From Actinospica robiniae DSM 44927 (GTDB lineage: Bacteria > Actinomycetota > Actinomycetes > Streptomycetales > Catenulisporaceae): a stretch of DNA of 64,000 bases. Positions 45,019-57,406 of this stretch are shown one piece after another (positions within the stretch are counted from its first letter, which is position 1; every line of letters begins with the position of its first letter). Location of the stretch: NCBI RefSeq assembly GCF_000504285.1, contig NZ_KI632511.1, positions 6,182,154-6,246,153 of the forward strand, given 5' to 3'. The position numbers were made by a program, and so were the translations under genes. The notes under the pieces were generated by a model that did no database searches, was not told where the DNA came from, and worked only from the letters and a program-made list of their open reading frames with translations.

Positions 45019-45659
45019 TCCGCCCGGCCGCCGCGCAGCCGGTAGACCTCGTCGCAGACCTCGTGCACCAGCTCGAGGTCGTGCTCGATCAGCAGCAGCG
45101 CGAGCCCGTCGGCGCGCAGGTCGCGCAGCGTCCGGGCGAACCGGGCGAGCTCGTCCGCGCCCATCCCGGAGGACGGCTCGTCCAGCAGCAGCACCCGCGC
45201 CCCGCCGGCCAGCGCCCGGGCGATCTCCACCAGCCGGGCCAGCCCGGTCGGCAGCTTCCCGGCCGGATACCCGGCGAAGTCGGCCAGGCCGAGGCGGCGC
45301 AATGCGGCGGCCACCGCGGCCGATGGGTCTGCGGCGCCCGTGGCCCGCGCGGCGACCAGCAGGTTGTCCGCGACGCTGAGCGAGCCGAACACCTCCAGCC
45401 GCTGGTACGTCCGGCCTAATCCGAGCCTCGCCCGCCGGTGCGTCGGATAGCGGGTGACGTCGCGTCCGCCGAGCAGCACCCGGCCGCCGCTGGGGCGCAG
45501 CCGTCCGCACACCACGTCGAGCAGGGTGGACTTGCCCGCGCCGTTGGATCCGATTAGGCCGGTCAGCCCTCCCGCCGATACTCGCAGGCTTATTCCGGTC
45601 AGCACGGGCACGCCCGGGTAACCCGCCGTGACCTCGCGTGTTTCCAGCTGCACGGACAT
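45009..45659 (-). CDS. Orphan ABC transporter ATPase, LivF/LivG-like
   Basis: 216 residues from the ATG at 45659. Walker A GSNGAGKSTLL, Q loop RTYQRLEVFGSLSV, Walker B VLLLDEPSSGM and His in LIEHDLELV are intact. The signature, LSxGQ in relatives, reads LPTGLARLVEIARAL, missing the usual Ser-Gly-Gly. It is most like branched-chain amino acid importer ATPases, but no permease, binding protein or second ATPase is adjacent. Could serve a transporter elsewhere or have another role. Confidence 0.82.
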   Translation of the reverse strand: MSVQLETREVTAGYPGVPVLTGISLRVSAGGLTGLIGSNGAGKSTLLDVVCGRLRPSGGRVLLGGRDVTRYPTHRRARLGLGRTYQRLEVFGSLSVADNLLVAARATGAADPSAAVAAALRRLGLADFAGYPAGKLPTGLARLVEIARALAGGARVLLLDEPSSGMGADELARFARTLRDLRADGLALLLIEHDLELVHEVCDEVYRLRGGRADQA

Positions 45660-45754
45660 CGGGCCGGGCCTTTCGCGCGAGGGCGGGAGTCGTTGAGTCG
45701 TGATACAAAGCAAACTCAAGGGACAGCCTGTTGTCGAGACGAGGGACGGGGCGC

Positions 45755-47035
45755 GTGGAGATCGAAGAGCGGATACCGGAGAGCGCCGAGAACCCCGCTC
45801 CCGCCGCCCCGGTGCGGCCGGAGCCGCGGCGAATCGGAGTGCCCCGGGCGCTCGGGGAGATCCTGGCGGTCTACGTGCCCTCCTTCGGCCTCGGCGTGTT
45901 CACCGCGCTGGTGCTGCTGCACAACCCCAGCCTCGGCAACAACGACCAGGTCAGCGGGTGGCTTCCAGCGCTCGAGGAGATACTGCAGTACGTCATGCAG
46001 GCGAGCGTGACCATCTTCGGCGTGGCGTTCTTCTGCGTGCAGCGCGGGGTGACCCTGCCGATGCTCTTCGGCAAGCCGAGCCGGCAGCCGGAGCCGAGGC
46101 TGCCGGCCGGTTGGCCGGCCTACGACGGCGTGGCCCAGCCGACCCAGCCGCAGCCCCAGTGGGGGGCGCCGCCGGGGCCGGAGCCGACCCGGCCGACGCA
46201 GCACCCGCAGTGGGGCCACGCGCCTCAGGACGTCCAGCACGCCCCGGCGGACGCCCGGCCGGAGCCGACCCAGCCCATGATCGCCGAACCGCCCACCACC
46301 CCCGTGCCCGGGTGGGGCGCCTGGGGCTCGGAGCCGACCCAGCAGCAGGCGCCGCCGCCCGGGAACGGGTACGGCTTCGACGGCCAGGCGCCGATGTTCT
46401 TCCCCGGCTTCCCGCAGCCGCCGGCGGACCGCGGCCGCGGCTGGCAGTTCGCCCGCGCCTACTTCATCTCGATGGCGGGCGTGCTCGGCTTCCTGATCTC
46501 GGTCGTCATCTACACGAGCCTGACCCGCCAGCAGACCGGCGCGCCGGACCAGGGCAACAGCCCGTGGCTGGTGCTGGTCGGCCTCGTCGTCGCGCTCTCG
46601 GCCGGGTTCGGCGAGGAGATGCTGATCACCGGGCTGGTCACGAACGCGCTGGAGAAGGCCGGCATGACCGGCAACCGCGCCTGGGTGATCTACCTGGTCG
46701 CGATCTGCCTTCGCATCCCGTTCCACCTGTACTACGGCTGGGCCTCGCTCGGCGTGATCATCTTCACCTGCGTCAACATCTACGTCTACCGGCGCTGGCG
46801 TCTGCTGTGGCCGATCATCCTGGCGCACGCGACCTACGACTTCTTCGAGTACGTGGGCAGCGTCGTGCCGCAGGCGGCCGGCGGCCTGATGATCCTGGGC
46901 CTCGGGCTCGGCACGCTGGTCATGCTCGTGGTGATCCTGAGCATCGAGAACTCGGACCGGATGGCCCGGCGCCGCTACGACCAGTTCGTCCAGGGGCAGC
47001 GCCTGGCCGGCAACCCGGACTTCGCCGCCGGCTGA
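45755..47035 (+). CDS. CPBP-family (CAAX-protease-like) membrane protein with Pro/Gln-rich insert
   Basis: 426 residues from a GTG preceded by GAGGGACGGGG; an upstream TTG at 45731 is possible. Two N-terminal helices (about 35-57, 78-100), then a cytoplasmic insert of about 115 residues rich in Pro, Gln and Trp-Gly (repeats like PQWG and EPTRP), then about six helices. The CPBP motifs are GFGEEMLITG (EExxxR type with Gly for Arg), RIPFHLYYG and HATYDF. It may be a protease or a non-proteolytic relative. Context gives no substrate. Confidence 0.72.
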   Translation: MEIEERIPESAENPAPAAPVRPEPRRIGVPRALGEILAVYVPSFGLGVFTALVLLHNPSLGNNDQVSGWLPALEEILQYVMQASVTIFGVAFFCVQRGVTLPMLFGKPSRQPEPRLPAGWPAYDGVAQPTQPQPQWGAPPGPEPTRPTQHPQWGHAPQDVQHAPADARPEPTQPMIAEPPTTPVPGWGAWGSEPTQQQAPPPGNGYGFDGQAPMFFPGFPQPPADRGRGWQFARAYFISMAGVLGFLISVVIYTSLTRQQTGAPDQGNSPWLVLVGLVVALSAGFGEEMLITGLVTNALEKAGMTGNRAWVIYLVAICLRIPFHLYYGWASLGVIIFTCVNIYVYRRWRLLWPIILAHATYDFFEYVGSVVPQAAGGLMILGLGLGTLVMLVVILSIENSDRMARRRYDQFVQGQRLAGNPDFAAG

Positions 47036-47089
47036 GACCGCCGGCTCGGTCCGCCGGCTGAGCGGCGGTCGGCCCGCAGATCGCGCCCA

Positions 47090-47130
47090 AAGCTCATCCC
47101 CCGTACCGGGCCGGTACGGGGGATGAGCTT
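47090..47130. terminator. Very long bidirectional terminator palindrome
   Basis: AAGCTCATCCCCCGTACCGG, one G, then the exact complement: 20 bp per arm. It lies between convergent genes ending at 47035 and 47154. Confidence 0.85.
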
Positions 47131-47153
47131 CGGGGCGGCGGATCCGGGCGCGG

Positions 47154-47798
47154 CTACGGGGTCGGCTTCTTGCCGGTCACGCCCCAGCTCACCAGGCGGA
47201 TGAGCGCGCCGCGCAGGTCCTTGTCCTTCACCGACCAGGACTCGAAGGTCTTGGGGTGCGCGGCCGAGGCGGCGAGCATGGTCACCAGGGCGCCGGCGGT
47301 GGCGTTGGCCGGGACGTCCGCCTCCACCTTGCCGGTCTTCTGCAGCTCGGTGATGGCCGAGCTCAGCGCCTTGTGCACGGCGTCGAGCACGCGCATCCGG
47401 TGCTTGGTGAAGCGCTTGTCGCCCTCCGCCGCGGCCAGGTCGACCACGCGCAGGATCGAGTCGTGCTCCTGCCAGAAGTCCATCAGGCCGTTGACCAGCT
47501 CGGTGGCCGAGACGGTGCCGGCCCGGCCGGCCCAGCTGCGCTCGCTGGCCAGCTCCTTGAGCTCGGCCGCCTCCTTGACCACGTCGGCGGCCAGCTCCAG
47601 GATGGCCGCCTCGATGTCCGGGAAGTACTGGTAGAAGGTCGCCGGCGAGGTCCCGGCGTCACGTGCCACGTCGATGACGGTGACGTCCCGGTAGGACCGG
47701 GCCGCCAGCAGTTCGGCGAGGCACTCGAGGAGGCGGGCCCGGGTCTCCTGGCCACGCCGGCCGGCTATCCGTCCATCGACGGTACGTACTTGTGTCAT
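47154..47798 (-). CDS. TetR-family transcriptional regulator
   Basis: 214 residues. N-terminal HTH (RARLLECLAELLAARSYRDV, IDVARDAGTSPATFYQYFPD), then an alpha-helical ligand domain. The divergent neighbour is the molybdoenzyme gene, and an imperfect palindrome lies in the 52-bp gap. It probably regulates itself and perhaps that gene; ligand unknown. Confidence 0.9.
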   Translation of the reverse strand: MTQVRTVDGRIAGRRGQETRARLLECLAELLAARSYRDVTVIDVARDAGTSPATFYQYFPDIEAAILELAADVVKEAAELKELASERSWAGRAGTVSATELVNGLMDFWQEHDSILRVVDLAAAEGDKRFTKHRMRVLDAVHKALSSAITELQKTGKVEADVPANATAGALVTMLAASAAHPKTFESWSVKDKDLRGALIRLVSWGVTGKKPTP

Positions 47799-47807
47799 AC
47801 CGTCAGC

Positions 47808-47833
47808 TTATCTACCTATGATCAGTTAGATAA
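47808..47833. promoter_or_regulatory. Candidate TetR operator
   Basis: Imperfect 26-bp palindrome: outer arms TTATCTA (47808-47814) and TAGATAA (47827-47833), with CT/AG continuing inward. It lies 10 bp upstream of the regulator start in an AT-rich island, the usual place for an autorepression site. Confidence 0.55.
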
Positions 47834-47850
47834 TGTGATGGACCGTCCAC

Positions 47851-50148
<2,298 letters not shown>

Positions 50149-50303
50149 GACTCTAATGCCGTAGCGCGATTACGCCATATTCATACGTTCGGGTGATTCG
50201 AGAAGGTTAAGCCTTCGCCCGGCGTGTCGCTCCCCTGCAATGGAGGCGGTGCTCATTCCGTCCAGCCGTCGAAGGCCGCTCGTCTCTAGTAAGGGGAAGC
50301 GTC

Positions 50304-50987
50304 ATGGGCTCGCATGCCAAAACCCGCACCACCGGACGCAAGACCGCCCTGGGTGCCCTCGCCGTCGGCGCGACGCTCACCGGCGTGGGACTGACCGCCG
50401 CCGCGCTCGACCCGGCCACCGCCGTGCTCTCCGCGGGCTCGGCCCCCGGCGCCGGCGCGGCGATCCAGCTCTCCGGCCTCGCCGACCCGGTCGCGATCAG
50501 CCCGCAGACGAGCACGCTCACCGCGCTCACCGCCGCCCCCGCGACCAGCACCGTCGGCTCGGCGGCCTCTTCGGCCGGTTCGACCGGCAAGGCAGTCCGC
50601 GGCACGGTGCACCAGGTCACCTCCGCGATCGCCGCCCGCTCGGGTGGCTCGGTGCCGGACGCCGCGACCTCGACCAGCCGGCCCGTACTCTCCACGCCGG
50701 AGCAAAGCTCCACCCCGGCCGCCGCCGGCTCCGGGCAGAGCGCGATCCGCCCGATCCAGCAGGGCTCCGGCGCGCTGACTTCCGGCTACACCGGCAAGCA
50801 CCGGCAGGCCAGGTCCGCCCCGACGCCGACGGACGACGGCCAGCTCACCGACCTGCTCGGCTCGGACTCGCTCCCCGATCCGCTCTCCGGCCTGCTCGGC
50901 GCCGGTTCGAACCCGTTGTCGGGACTGCTCGGCTCCGGCGACTCGACCGCTCTGCTCGGCGCGGTGCCTCTGCTCGGCGGCCTGTAG
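50304..50987 (+). CDS. Secreted low-complexity protein with Leu-Leu-Gly repeats
   Basis: 227 residues from an ATG with AAGGGGAAG upstream. A signal-like N-terminus (TALGALAVGATLTGVGLTAAA) is followed by Ala/Ser/Thr/Gly-rich sequence and a C-terminal run of short repeats (DLLGSDSLPDPLSGLLG, NPLSGLLGSG, TALLGAVPLLGGL). It looks like a cell-surface or extracellular protein of hyphae. No recognised domain. Confidence 0.65.
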   Translation: MGSHAKTRTTGRKTALGALAVGATLTGVGLTAAALDPATAVLSAGSAPGAGAAIQLSGLADPVAISPQTSTLTALTAAPATSTVGSAASSAGSTGKAVRGTVHQVTSAIAARSGGSVPDAATSTSRPVLSTPEQSSTPAAAGSGQSAIRPIQQGSGALTSGYTGKHRQARSAPTPTDDGQLTDLLGSDSLPDPLSGLLGAGSNPLSGLLGSGDSTALLGAVPLLGGL

Positions 50988-51102
50988 GCCGAGCCGCCGC
51001 GGGCTCGGTTCCGCGGCGTGTTCACCGGATCGGGTGGTCCAGGTCGCCCGATGGGATGATGATCACTGATATGCCTCGGTCCGGCTGGCAGCATGGTCGG
51101 TC

Positions 51103-51549
51103 ATGAGCAACGGCATGGAGTCGCTCATCCACCGCGACTACGCGGCCTTCCTCGCCGCCGTCCCGCTGATCGCGGTCGGAGCGCTGGCCGGCTTCTCCCT
51201 GCGGGACCGCGGTGCGGCGCCCGCGGGCGCGTCGAGCGAGTCGGCCCCGGCCGCCTCCGCCGACCTCGCGCCGGGTCCGCCGCTTCCCCAGGATGTGGAG
51301 TACGCGCTGATCGGCGTGCTGCTCGCGGTGATGGCCGATCAACTCGAGCACGACCCGGCGGCCTTCCCCGCGCTGGCCGGCGCCGCCTCGCGGCTGGTGC
51401 CGCCGACGCAGCGCGCCGGCGCCGGGCCGCTGGTGTGGACCGGGATGACCGAGCGGGCCGGCCGGGCCGCGGTGCAGGTGCTGCGGCCCGCCGCGCTCAG
51501 CAGCCTGGTGCGCGCGCTCACCTACGACTACCTGGGGGCGCTGGGATGA
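51103..51549 (+). CDS. Membrane-anchored hypothetical protein
   Basis: 148 residues. An N-terminal hydrophobic helix (AAFLAAVPLIAVGALAGF) is followed by an Ala/Pro linker and a helical domain (about 65-148, DVEYALIGVLLAVMADQLEH). The stop overlaps the next start by ATGA. First gene of a three-gene cluster. Function unknown. Confidence 0.65.
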   Translation: MSNGMESLIHRDYAAFLAAVPLIAVGALAGFSLRDRGAAPAGASSESAPAASADLAPGPPLPQDVEYALIGVLLAVMADQLEHDPAAFPALAGAASRLVPPTQRAGAGPLVWTGMTERAGRAAVQVLRPAALSSLVRALTYDYLGALG

Positions 51550-52163
51550 CCGCGACCGTGAGCGAAGCGAGACGTGCGGACGCCGAGGGCGACCCGTCCT
51601 TCCCGGGCGAGGGCGCGAGGCCCTGGGCCGAGCCGGCCGACCCGGTCGGCGAGCCCGAGTCGGCGCCGTTCCTCGGCCCTTATATCGGCTTGGTCTCCGG
51701 CGTGCTGTGCGCGCTGGTCGGCGCGTTCCTGCTGCTCGCGCCGTACGCCTTCGACTATCGACACGGCGCCGCGAGCGTGCCCCGCAGCAGCGTCGTCGAC
51801 CTCGCCACCGGCGCGGCCGTGCTGGTGCTCGGCTTCGTGACGGCCGGCCTGTTCGGCGCGACGCTCGTGCGCCGGCTGCGCGCGCCCGAACCGGTCCGCC
51901 GCCGCTTCGCCGAGCCGGAGCCGGAGCCGGTCGAGCCGCCCGAACTGTTCCTCGAGCCCGAACTCGAGCCCGCGCCGGAGCCGGTCAGGGCGCCCGAGCC
52001 GCAACCCGTGGCGCCCCCGGCCGCCCCCGCCGCCGCGCCCGCGATCGACGCGGCCGGCGCCCTGCGCGACCTGCTCACCCCGCTCGTCGCCGCGCTGGCC
52101 GCCGACCTGCGGGCCCGGGACGAGGGCGAGAAGCGACCCGGCGGCCCGAGCGAGAAGGACTGA
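51546..52163 (+). CDS. Two-helix membrane protein with Pro/Glu-rich tail
   Basis: 205 residues. Two helices (about 48-68, GLVSGVLCALVGAFLLLAPY, and about 83-105) flank an external loop; the C-terminal half is rich in EPEPEPVEPP-type repeats and ends with a short helical region. The helical pair resembles that of the next gene (aPyxxxYxxG ... D.xxGaaV), reminiscent of SPW-type repeats. Coupled to the preceding gene by ATGA. Confidence 0.65.
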   Translation: MTATVSEARRADAEGDPSFPGEGARPWAEPADPVGEPESAPFLGPYIGLVSGVLCALVGAFLLLAPYAFDYRHGAASVPRSSVVDLATGAAVLVLGFVTAGLFGATLVRRLRAPEPVRRRFAEPEPEPVEPPELFLEPELEPAPEPVRAPEPQPVAPPAAPAAAPAIDAAGALRDLLTPLVAALAADLRARDEGEKRPGGPSEKD

Positions 52164-52164
52164 C

Positions 52165-52437
52165 ATGCGAGCGCAACCCCCCACCCGCCACCCCGCACCG
52201 GTCGCGGCCCTGCTCGGCCTCGGCCTGCTCGCGCTGGTCGGCGCCTGGCTCACCGCCGCGCCGTTCCTGCTCGGCTACCACGCGGCCGGCGACCAACGCC
52301 GCGGCGCGGCCTGGACCGCGGCCACCCGCGTCGACGTGAGCGCCGGCGCGGCGATCACGGCCGTCGCGGTCGCGGCGCTGCTGGGCTACACCGCCTCGTC
52401 GGCGGCTTGGCTGGCGCGGTACCGTCGAGGCGAATGA
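52165..52437 (+). CDS. Small two-helix membrane protein
   Basis: 90 residues with two helices (about 12-36, about 58-82) around a loop containing APFLLGYHAAGDQRRG; similar in plan to the membrane part of the preceding protein, suggesting duplication. It begins 1 bp after the preceding stop. Function unknown. Confidence 0.62.
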   Translation: MRAQPPTRHPAPVAALLGLGLLALVGAWLTAAPFLLGYHAAGDQRRGAAWTAATRVDVSAGAAITAVAVAALLGYTASSAAWLARYRRGE

Positions 52438-52494
52438 CATGGCATAAAGCCATGGAGCACAGGAAAGCCACGCTGACGTGGAAGGCGCGCGAGC

Positions 52495-53601
52495 ATGCAC
52501 CCGACCGAGGCCGACCGTACCGACGCCGCCTGCGAGGCCGGCCGCGGCTGGATCCACGAGGCGATCGAGCGGGTCGAGGCGGATCGCAACCGGTCCGCGG
52601 ACACCCACCTCTTCCCGATCCCGCTGCCCCGGGAATGGGGCGTGGACCTCTACCTCAAGGACGAGTCCACCCACCCGACCGGCTCGCTCAAGCACCGGCT
52701 GGCCCGCTCACTGTTCCTCTACGCGCTGTGCAACGGCTGGATCCGCGAGGGCCGGCCGGTGATCGAGGCCTCCTCCGGCTCCACCGCCGTCTCCGAGGCC
52801 TACTTCGCCCGGATGCTCGACCTGCCCTTCATCGCGGTCATGCCGGCGAGCACCAGCAAGGAGAAGTGCGCGCTGATCGAGTTCTACGGCGGGCGCTGCC
52901 ACCTCGTGGACGATCCGACCGCGGTGGTGGCCGAGTCGCGCCGGCTCGCGGCCGAGACCGGCGGGCACTTCATGGACCAGTTCACCTATGCCGCGCAGGC
53001 CACCGACTGGCGCGGCAACAACAACATCGCCGAATCGATCTTCCATCAGATGGACCGGGAGCGGCACCCGGTGCCGTGCTGGATCGTGGTCGGCGCGGGC
53101 ACCGGCGGCACCAGCGCCACCATCGGCCGCTACGTCCGCTACCAGCGCCACGCCACCCGGCTGTGCGTGGTGGACCCGGAGAACTCCGCGTTCTTCGAGG
53201 GCTGGGTCCGGCGCGACCCCGAGTTCGCCACCGGCCTCGGCTCCCGGATCGAGGGCATCGGCCGGCCGCGGGTGGAGCCATCGTTCATGCCCGAGGTGGT
53301 GGACCGGATGATCCGGGTGCCCGACGCCGCGTCCATCGCGGCCGCGCGCTGGCTGGCCGGGCACACCGGGCGGCGCGCGGGCGGTTCCACCGGCACGAAC
53401 CTGTGGGGCGCCTTCCAGGTCATCTCCGAACTGCGCGCGGCCGGGCAGCGCGGCTCCGTGGTGAGCCTGCTGTGCGACGGCGGCGAGCGTTACGCGCACA
53501 CTTACTACGACGACGGCTGGTTGGCCGGGCAGGGGATCGACCCGCGGCCGTACCGGGCGGCGATCGACGCGTTCCTCGCGACCGGAGTGTTCCAAGGCTG
53601 A
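52495..53601 (+). CDS. PLP-dependent cysteine synthase-family enzyme, Cds1-like
   Basis: 368 residues of fold type II. PLP lysine in [11 protein letters not shown], phosphate loop [31 protein letters not shown], and [15 protein letters not shown] near the C-terminus. It is longer than CysK/CysM and closest to actinobacterial Cds1-type L-cysteine desulfhydrases, which release H2S, pyruvate and ammonia. No sulfur gene is adjacent, so the substrate assignment is by family only. Confidence 0.85.
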   Translation: MHPTEADRTDAACEAGRGWIHEAIERVEADRNRSADTHLFPIPLPREWGVDLYLKDESTHPTGSLKHRLARSLFLYALCNGWIREGRPVIEASSGSTAVSEAYFARMLDLPFIAVMPASTSKEKCALIEFYGGRCHLVDDPTAVVAESRRLAAETGGHFMDQFTYAAQATDWRGNNNIAESIFHQMDRERHPVPCWIVVGAGTGGTSATIGRYVRYQRHATRLCVVDPENSAFFEGWVRRDPEFATGLGSRIEGIGRPRVEPSFMPEVVDRMIRVPDAASIAAARWLAGHTGRRAGGSTGTNLWGAFQVISELRAAGQRGSVVSLLCDGGERYAHTYYDDGWLAGQGIDPRPYRAAIDAFLATGVFQG

Positions 53602-53648
53602 GACGGGCGGCTGGGGCACCGGGGGCGCGCGAGCGCTATCGTGGCGAT

Positions 53649-54992
53649 GTGGCGGGGAAGAAACGGGTATTCGACACGCGGATAAGCACTCCGGTACGGC
53701 TGTGGACCGGCATCGCGGTGCCGATCGCGCTGGTACTGGTCGCCTGGCTGGTCCTGGCGGGCGAGCTCGGCGGACTGCGGGCGGGCTTCACGACGATCGG
53801 GGCGGGCACGGCGCCCGGGGTGGAGGCCTCGGCCCGGCTCTCCTACGACCTGTCCGACCTCGACAACGAGGTCGTGACCATGCTGCTGGTCGGCGACCAG
53901 AGCGGGCTCGGCGAGAATCGGGCGACCGCGTACGGCGCGTATCAGCACGACATCGAGGACGCGAACACGAACCTGGCCCTGATCGGCTCCGGCATCGACG
54001 CGGTGCCGGACGGATCGAAGCTCCTCATCCAGATCGAGAACGGCCTGTCCGCGTACGAGCACGCCGTGGACGACGCGATGTACGTCGACTCCCTGGCCCA
54101 CGGCCGCAATCCGGCACAGCCCTCCGCCGAGGCGCTGGGCACGTATCAGCACGCGGTCGACCTGCTGTCCGAGCAGAACAGCGGTGTGCTCGCCCTCGCG
54201 ACGCAGCTGATCGGCGCCGAACAGGGCACGATCGAGGCCGCGTCGGTGAGCAAGCTCGGTCTGTCCACGCAACTGATCACCGTGGCGGCCGTGCTGCTGG
54301 CCCTGGTGCTGCTCATGCTCGTCTTCGTCCAGCGCGAGCTCGGCCGCCGCTTCATGCGGCGGTTCAACCCGAGCCTGCTCCTGGCCACCCTGCTCACCAT
54401 CGGGTTCGGCGTGGGCCTCATCGTGCAGGTCCAGTCCGCGCGCGGCGACTACACGGCCCAGAACGCGGCCTCCTCCGGTGCCATGGTCGAACTCTGGCAG
54501 GTGCAGGCGGACGCCGCGCAGATGCGCGCCGCGGACGGGCGCTTCCTGCTCGACGTCGGCGCGGGGCACTACGGATCCGGGCAGACCGTCGGCGCGGCCT
54601 CGGACGACGCGCAGGACTTGGAGCAGCAGGAGCAGACGATCTTCGGCCTGGACGAGCTCATCTTCTCCAGCGGCACCCCGACGTCGATCGACCAGGCCTA
54701 CCAGGACTTCGTCGGAGATGACAGCACCCTGCGCACCGAAGCCGGGGAGAGCAAGGCCGACAAGCTCGCCATCCCGGTGTCTTTCGAGCTCGGCGACGCG
54801 CAGGCGGACTTTGAAAAGTACATCACCGCGCTCCGCGGGGCTTTGGCCGACAACGAGTCCGCATTCAACGCCGCGATGGCTTCGGGCCGGACCGCGCTGG
54901 GCCCCTGGCAGTGGCTGCCGGCGGTCTGGGCGCCGGTCATCGCGCTCCTGGTCCTGTCCGGTTTCGCGCCGCGGCTGCGCGAATACCGTTGA
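53649..54992 (+). CDS. Membrane protein with two extracytoplasmic helical sensor-like domains
   Basis: 447 residues from a GTG with TATCGT (53637-53642) 6 nt upstream (leaderless). Membrane helices at about 18-40, 212-236, 246-266 and 422-440. Between helices 1 and 2 is a four-helix-bundle-like domain (ASARLSYDLSDLDNEVVTML ... DIEDANTNLALIG), and between 3 and 4 a second one (AMVELWQVQADAAQMRAADG). They resemble ligand-binding domains of chemoreceptors and kinases, but no cytoplasmic signalling domain is present. Function unknown. Confidence 0.72.
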   Translation: MAGKKRVFDTRISTPVRLWTGIAVPIALVLVAWLVLAGELGGLRAGFTTIGAGTAPGVEASARLSYDLSDLDNEVVTMLLVGDQSGLGENRATAYGAYQHDIEDANTNLALIGSGIDAVPDGSKLLIQIENGLSAYEHAVDDAMYVDSLAHGRNPAQPSAEALGTYQHAVDLLSEQNSGVLALATQLIGAEQGTIEAASVSKLGLSTQLITVAAVLLALVLLMLVFVQRELGRRFMRRFNPSLLLATLLTIGFGVGLIVQVQSARGDYTAQNAASSGAMVELWQVQADAAQMRAADGRFLLDVGAGHYGSGQTVGAASDDAQDLEQQEQTIFGLDELIFSSGTPTSIDQAYQDFVGDDSTLRTEAGESKADKLAIPVSFELGDAQADFEKYITALRGALADNESAFNAAMASGRTALGPWQWLPAVWAPVIALLVLSGFAPRLREYR

Positions 54993-55120
54993 TCGCCGGG
55001 CGAATGCGCGCGGTGATCGAAAGGCGCGATTGTCGGGACGCGGTAACAGTTCACTGAACGTAGTCTAAGAACGGGCTTGGCTTCACCTTTGTTTCAGCCT
55101 GAACTTTGAGACTCCGGGCC

Positions 55121-56535
55121 ATGAAGTCGTTTCGGTCCTCGCGCCGCCGTGTGGCGCTGAACTCGGGCCTGGCCGTCGTCCTGGTCGGCGCCGGGGTCGC
55201 CGCGTACCTCGAAGTGGGCGCGGACTCTTCGGCCTCCGCGAGCTCCTTCACCCGCACCGCCACGGTGTTGCGCGGCCCGGTGACCGCCTCGGTCTCCGCC
55301 TCCGGCAACCTGGCCCTGGCCTCCCAGTCCTCGCTCGCGTTCGGCGCCGCCGGCAAGGTCACCGCGGTCGATGTGACCGTCGGCCAGACCGTCACGGCCG
55401 GGCAGAAGCTCGCCACCGTCGACGCCACCGCGGCGAATCTGGCTCTGACCGAGGCCCAGGAGCAGCTGACGGTGGCCCAGGACAACCTGGCCAAGGCCCA
55501 GGACGGTCCGTCCGCACAGCAGCAGGCTGTGAACAACGATCAGTTGAGGTCGGACGAGGCCGCCGTCACCGCGGACCAGCAGACCGTCGATGACGACAAG
55601 TCGGGCAAGGTCGCGGCGGAGCAGTTGTCCAAGGACGAAAGCGCCCTGAGCAACGCCGAGAACGCGCTGCAGAGCGCCAGGGACCAGCAGGCGCTGAGCG
55701 CCTACGTCGATCCCAGTGCGCTGGCACAGGATCAGGAGGCTGTCACCCAGGCCAAGGCCGCCGTGAACAACGCGCAGACCGAGGTGGACGGCACCACCAT
55801 CACCGCCCCCTCGGCCGGCACCATCCTGTCCATCGCCGGCCAGGTCGGCAGCCAGGTCAGCGCGGGCTCCTCCACCACCGGCGCGTCCGCCTCGTCCGGC
55901 TCCGGCGGCTCGAGCTCCACCGGCACCGGCTCCACCTCGTCCTCGACCGGCTCGAGCAGCTCGAGTTCCTCCGCCTTCATCACCATGGCGGACGTTTCCG
56001 CGCTGCAGATCACCGCGGACGTCTCCGAGACCGACATCAACTCGATCAAGGTCGGCCAGGCCGCCACGGTGACGCTCAACGCCGGCACCGCCGGGCCCCT
56101 CGACGCCAAGGTCCAGACCATCTCGCCCACCTCCACCACCGTCTCGAACGTGGTCGAGTACGCGGTCACCCTGAGCCTGAGCAGCGCCGCGCCCAGCGGA
56201 GTGCGGCCCGGCCAGTCCGCGTCGATCCTGATCACCACCGGCTCGGCGACCAACGTGCTGTACGTGCCGACCTCGGCCGTCACCACCACCAGCTCCACCT
56301 CTTTCGTGACCGTGGTGGAGAGCGGCCGGGACGTGCCGACGAAGGTCACCACCGGCGTCGTGGGCACCACCGACACCGAGATCACCAGCGGCCTGACCCA
56401 GGGCCAGACCGTGCTGCTCACCATCAGCGCGGGCACCGGCTCGTCCACCACAGGGCGCGGCTTCGGCGGCATCGGCACGGGCGGCGGGTTCGGCGGAGGC
56501 GGCGGCTTCGGCGGCGCTGGGTTCGGCGGCGGGAG

Positions 56536-56539
<4 letters not shown>
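55121..56539 (+). CDS. MacA/HlyD-type periplasmic adaptor of an ABC exporter, with Gly/Phe-rich tail
   Basis: 472 residues from the ATG at 55121. Signal anchor (about 13-32), beta-barrel and lipoyl half-motifs (AAGKVTAVDVTVGQTVTAG; GTILSIAGQVGSQVSAG) on either side of a coiled-coil hairpin (about 105-205), a Ser/Gly-rich insertion, the C-terminal barrel, then a tail of GGFGG-type repeats (about 445-472). The stop overlaps the ATPase start by GTGA. Adaptor for the exporter encoded by the next two genes. Confidence 0.9.
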
Positions 56540-57405
<866 letters not shown>

Positions 57406-57406
57406 C

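Noticed and set aside
50190-50225. Weak hairpin GAAGG-TTAAG-CCTTC upstream of the secreted protein gene
   Set aside because: Five-base stem only; too short to claim as a terminator or operator.
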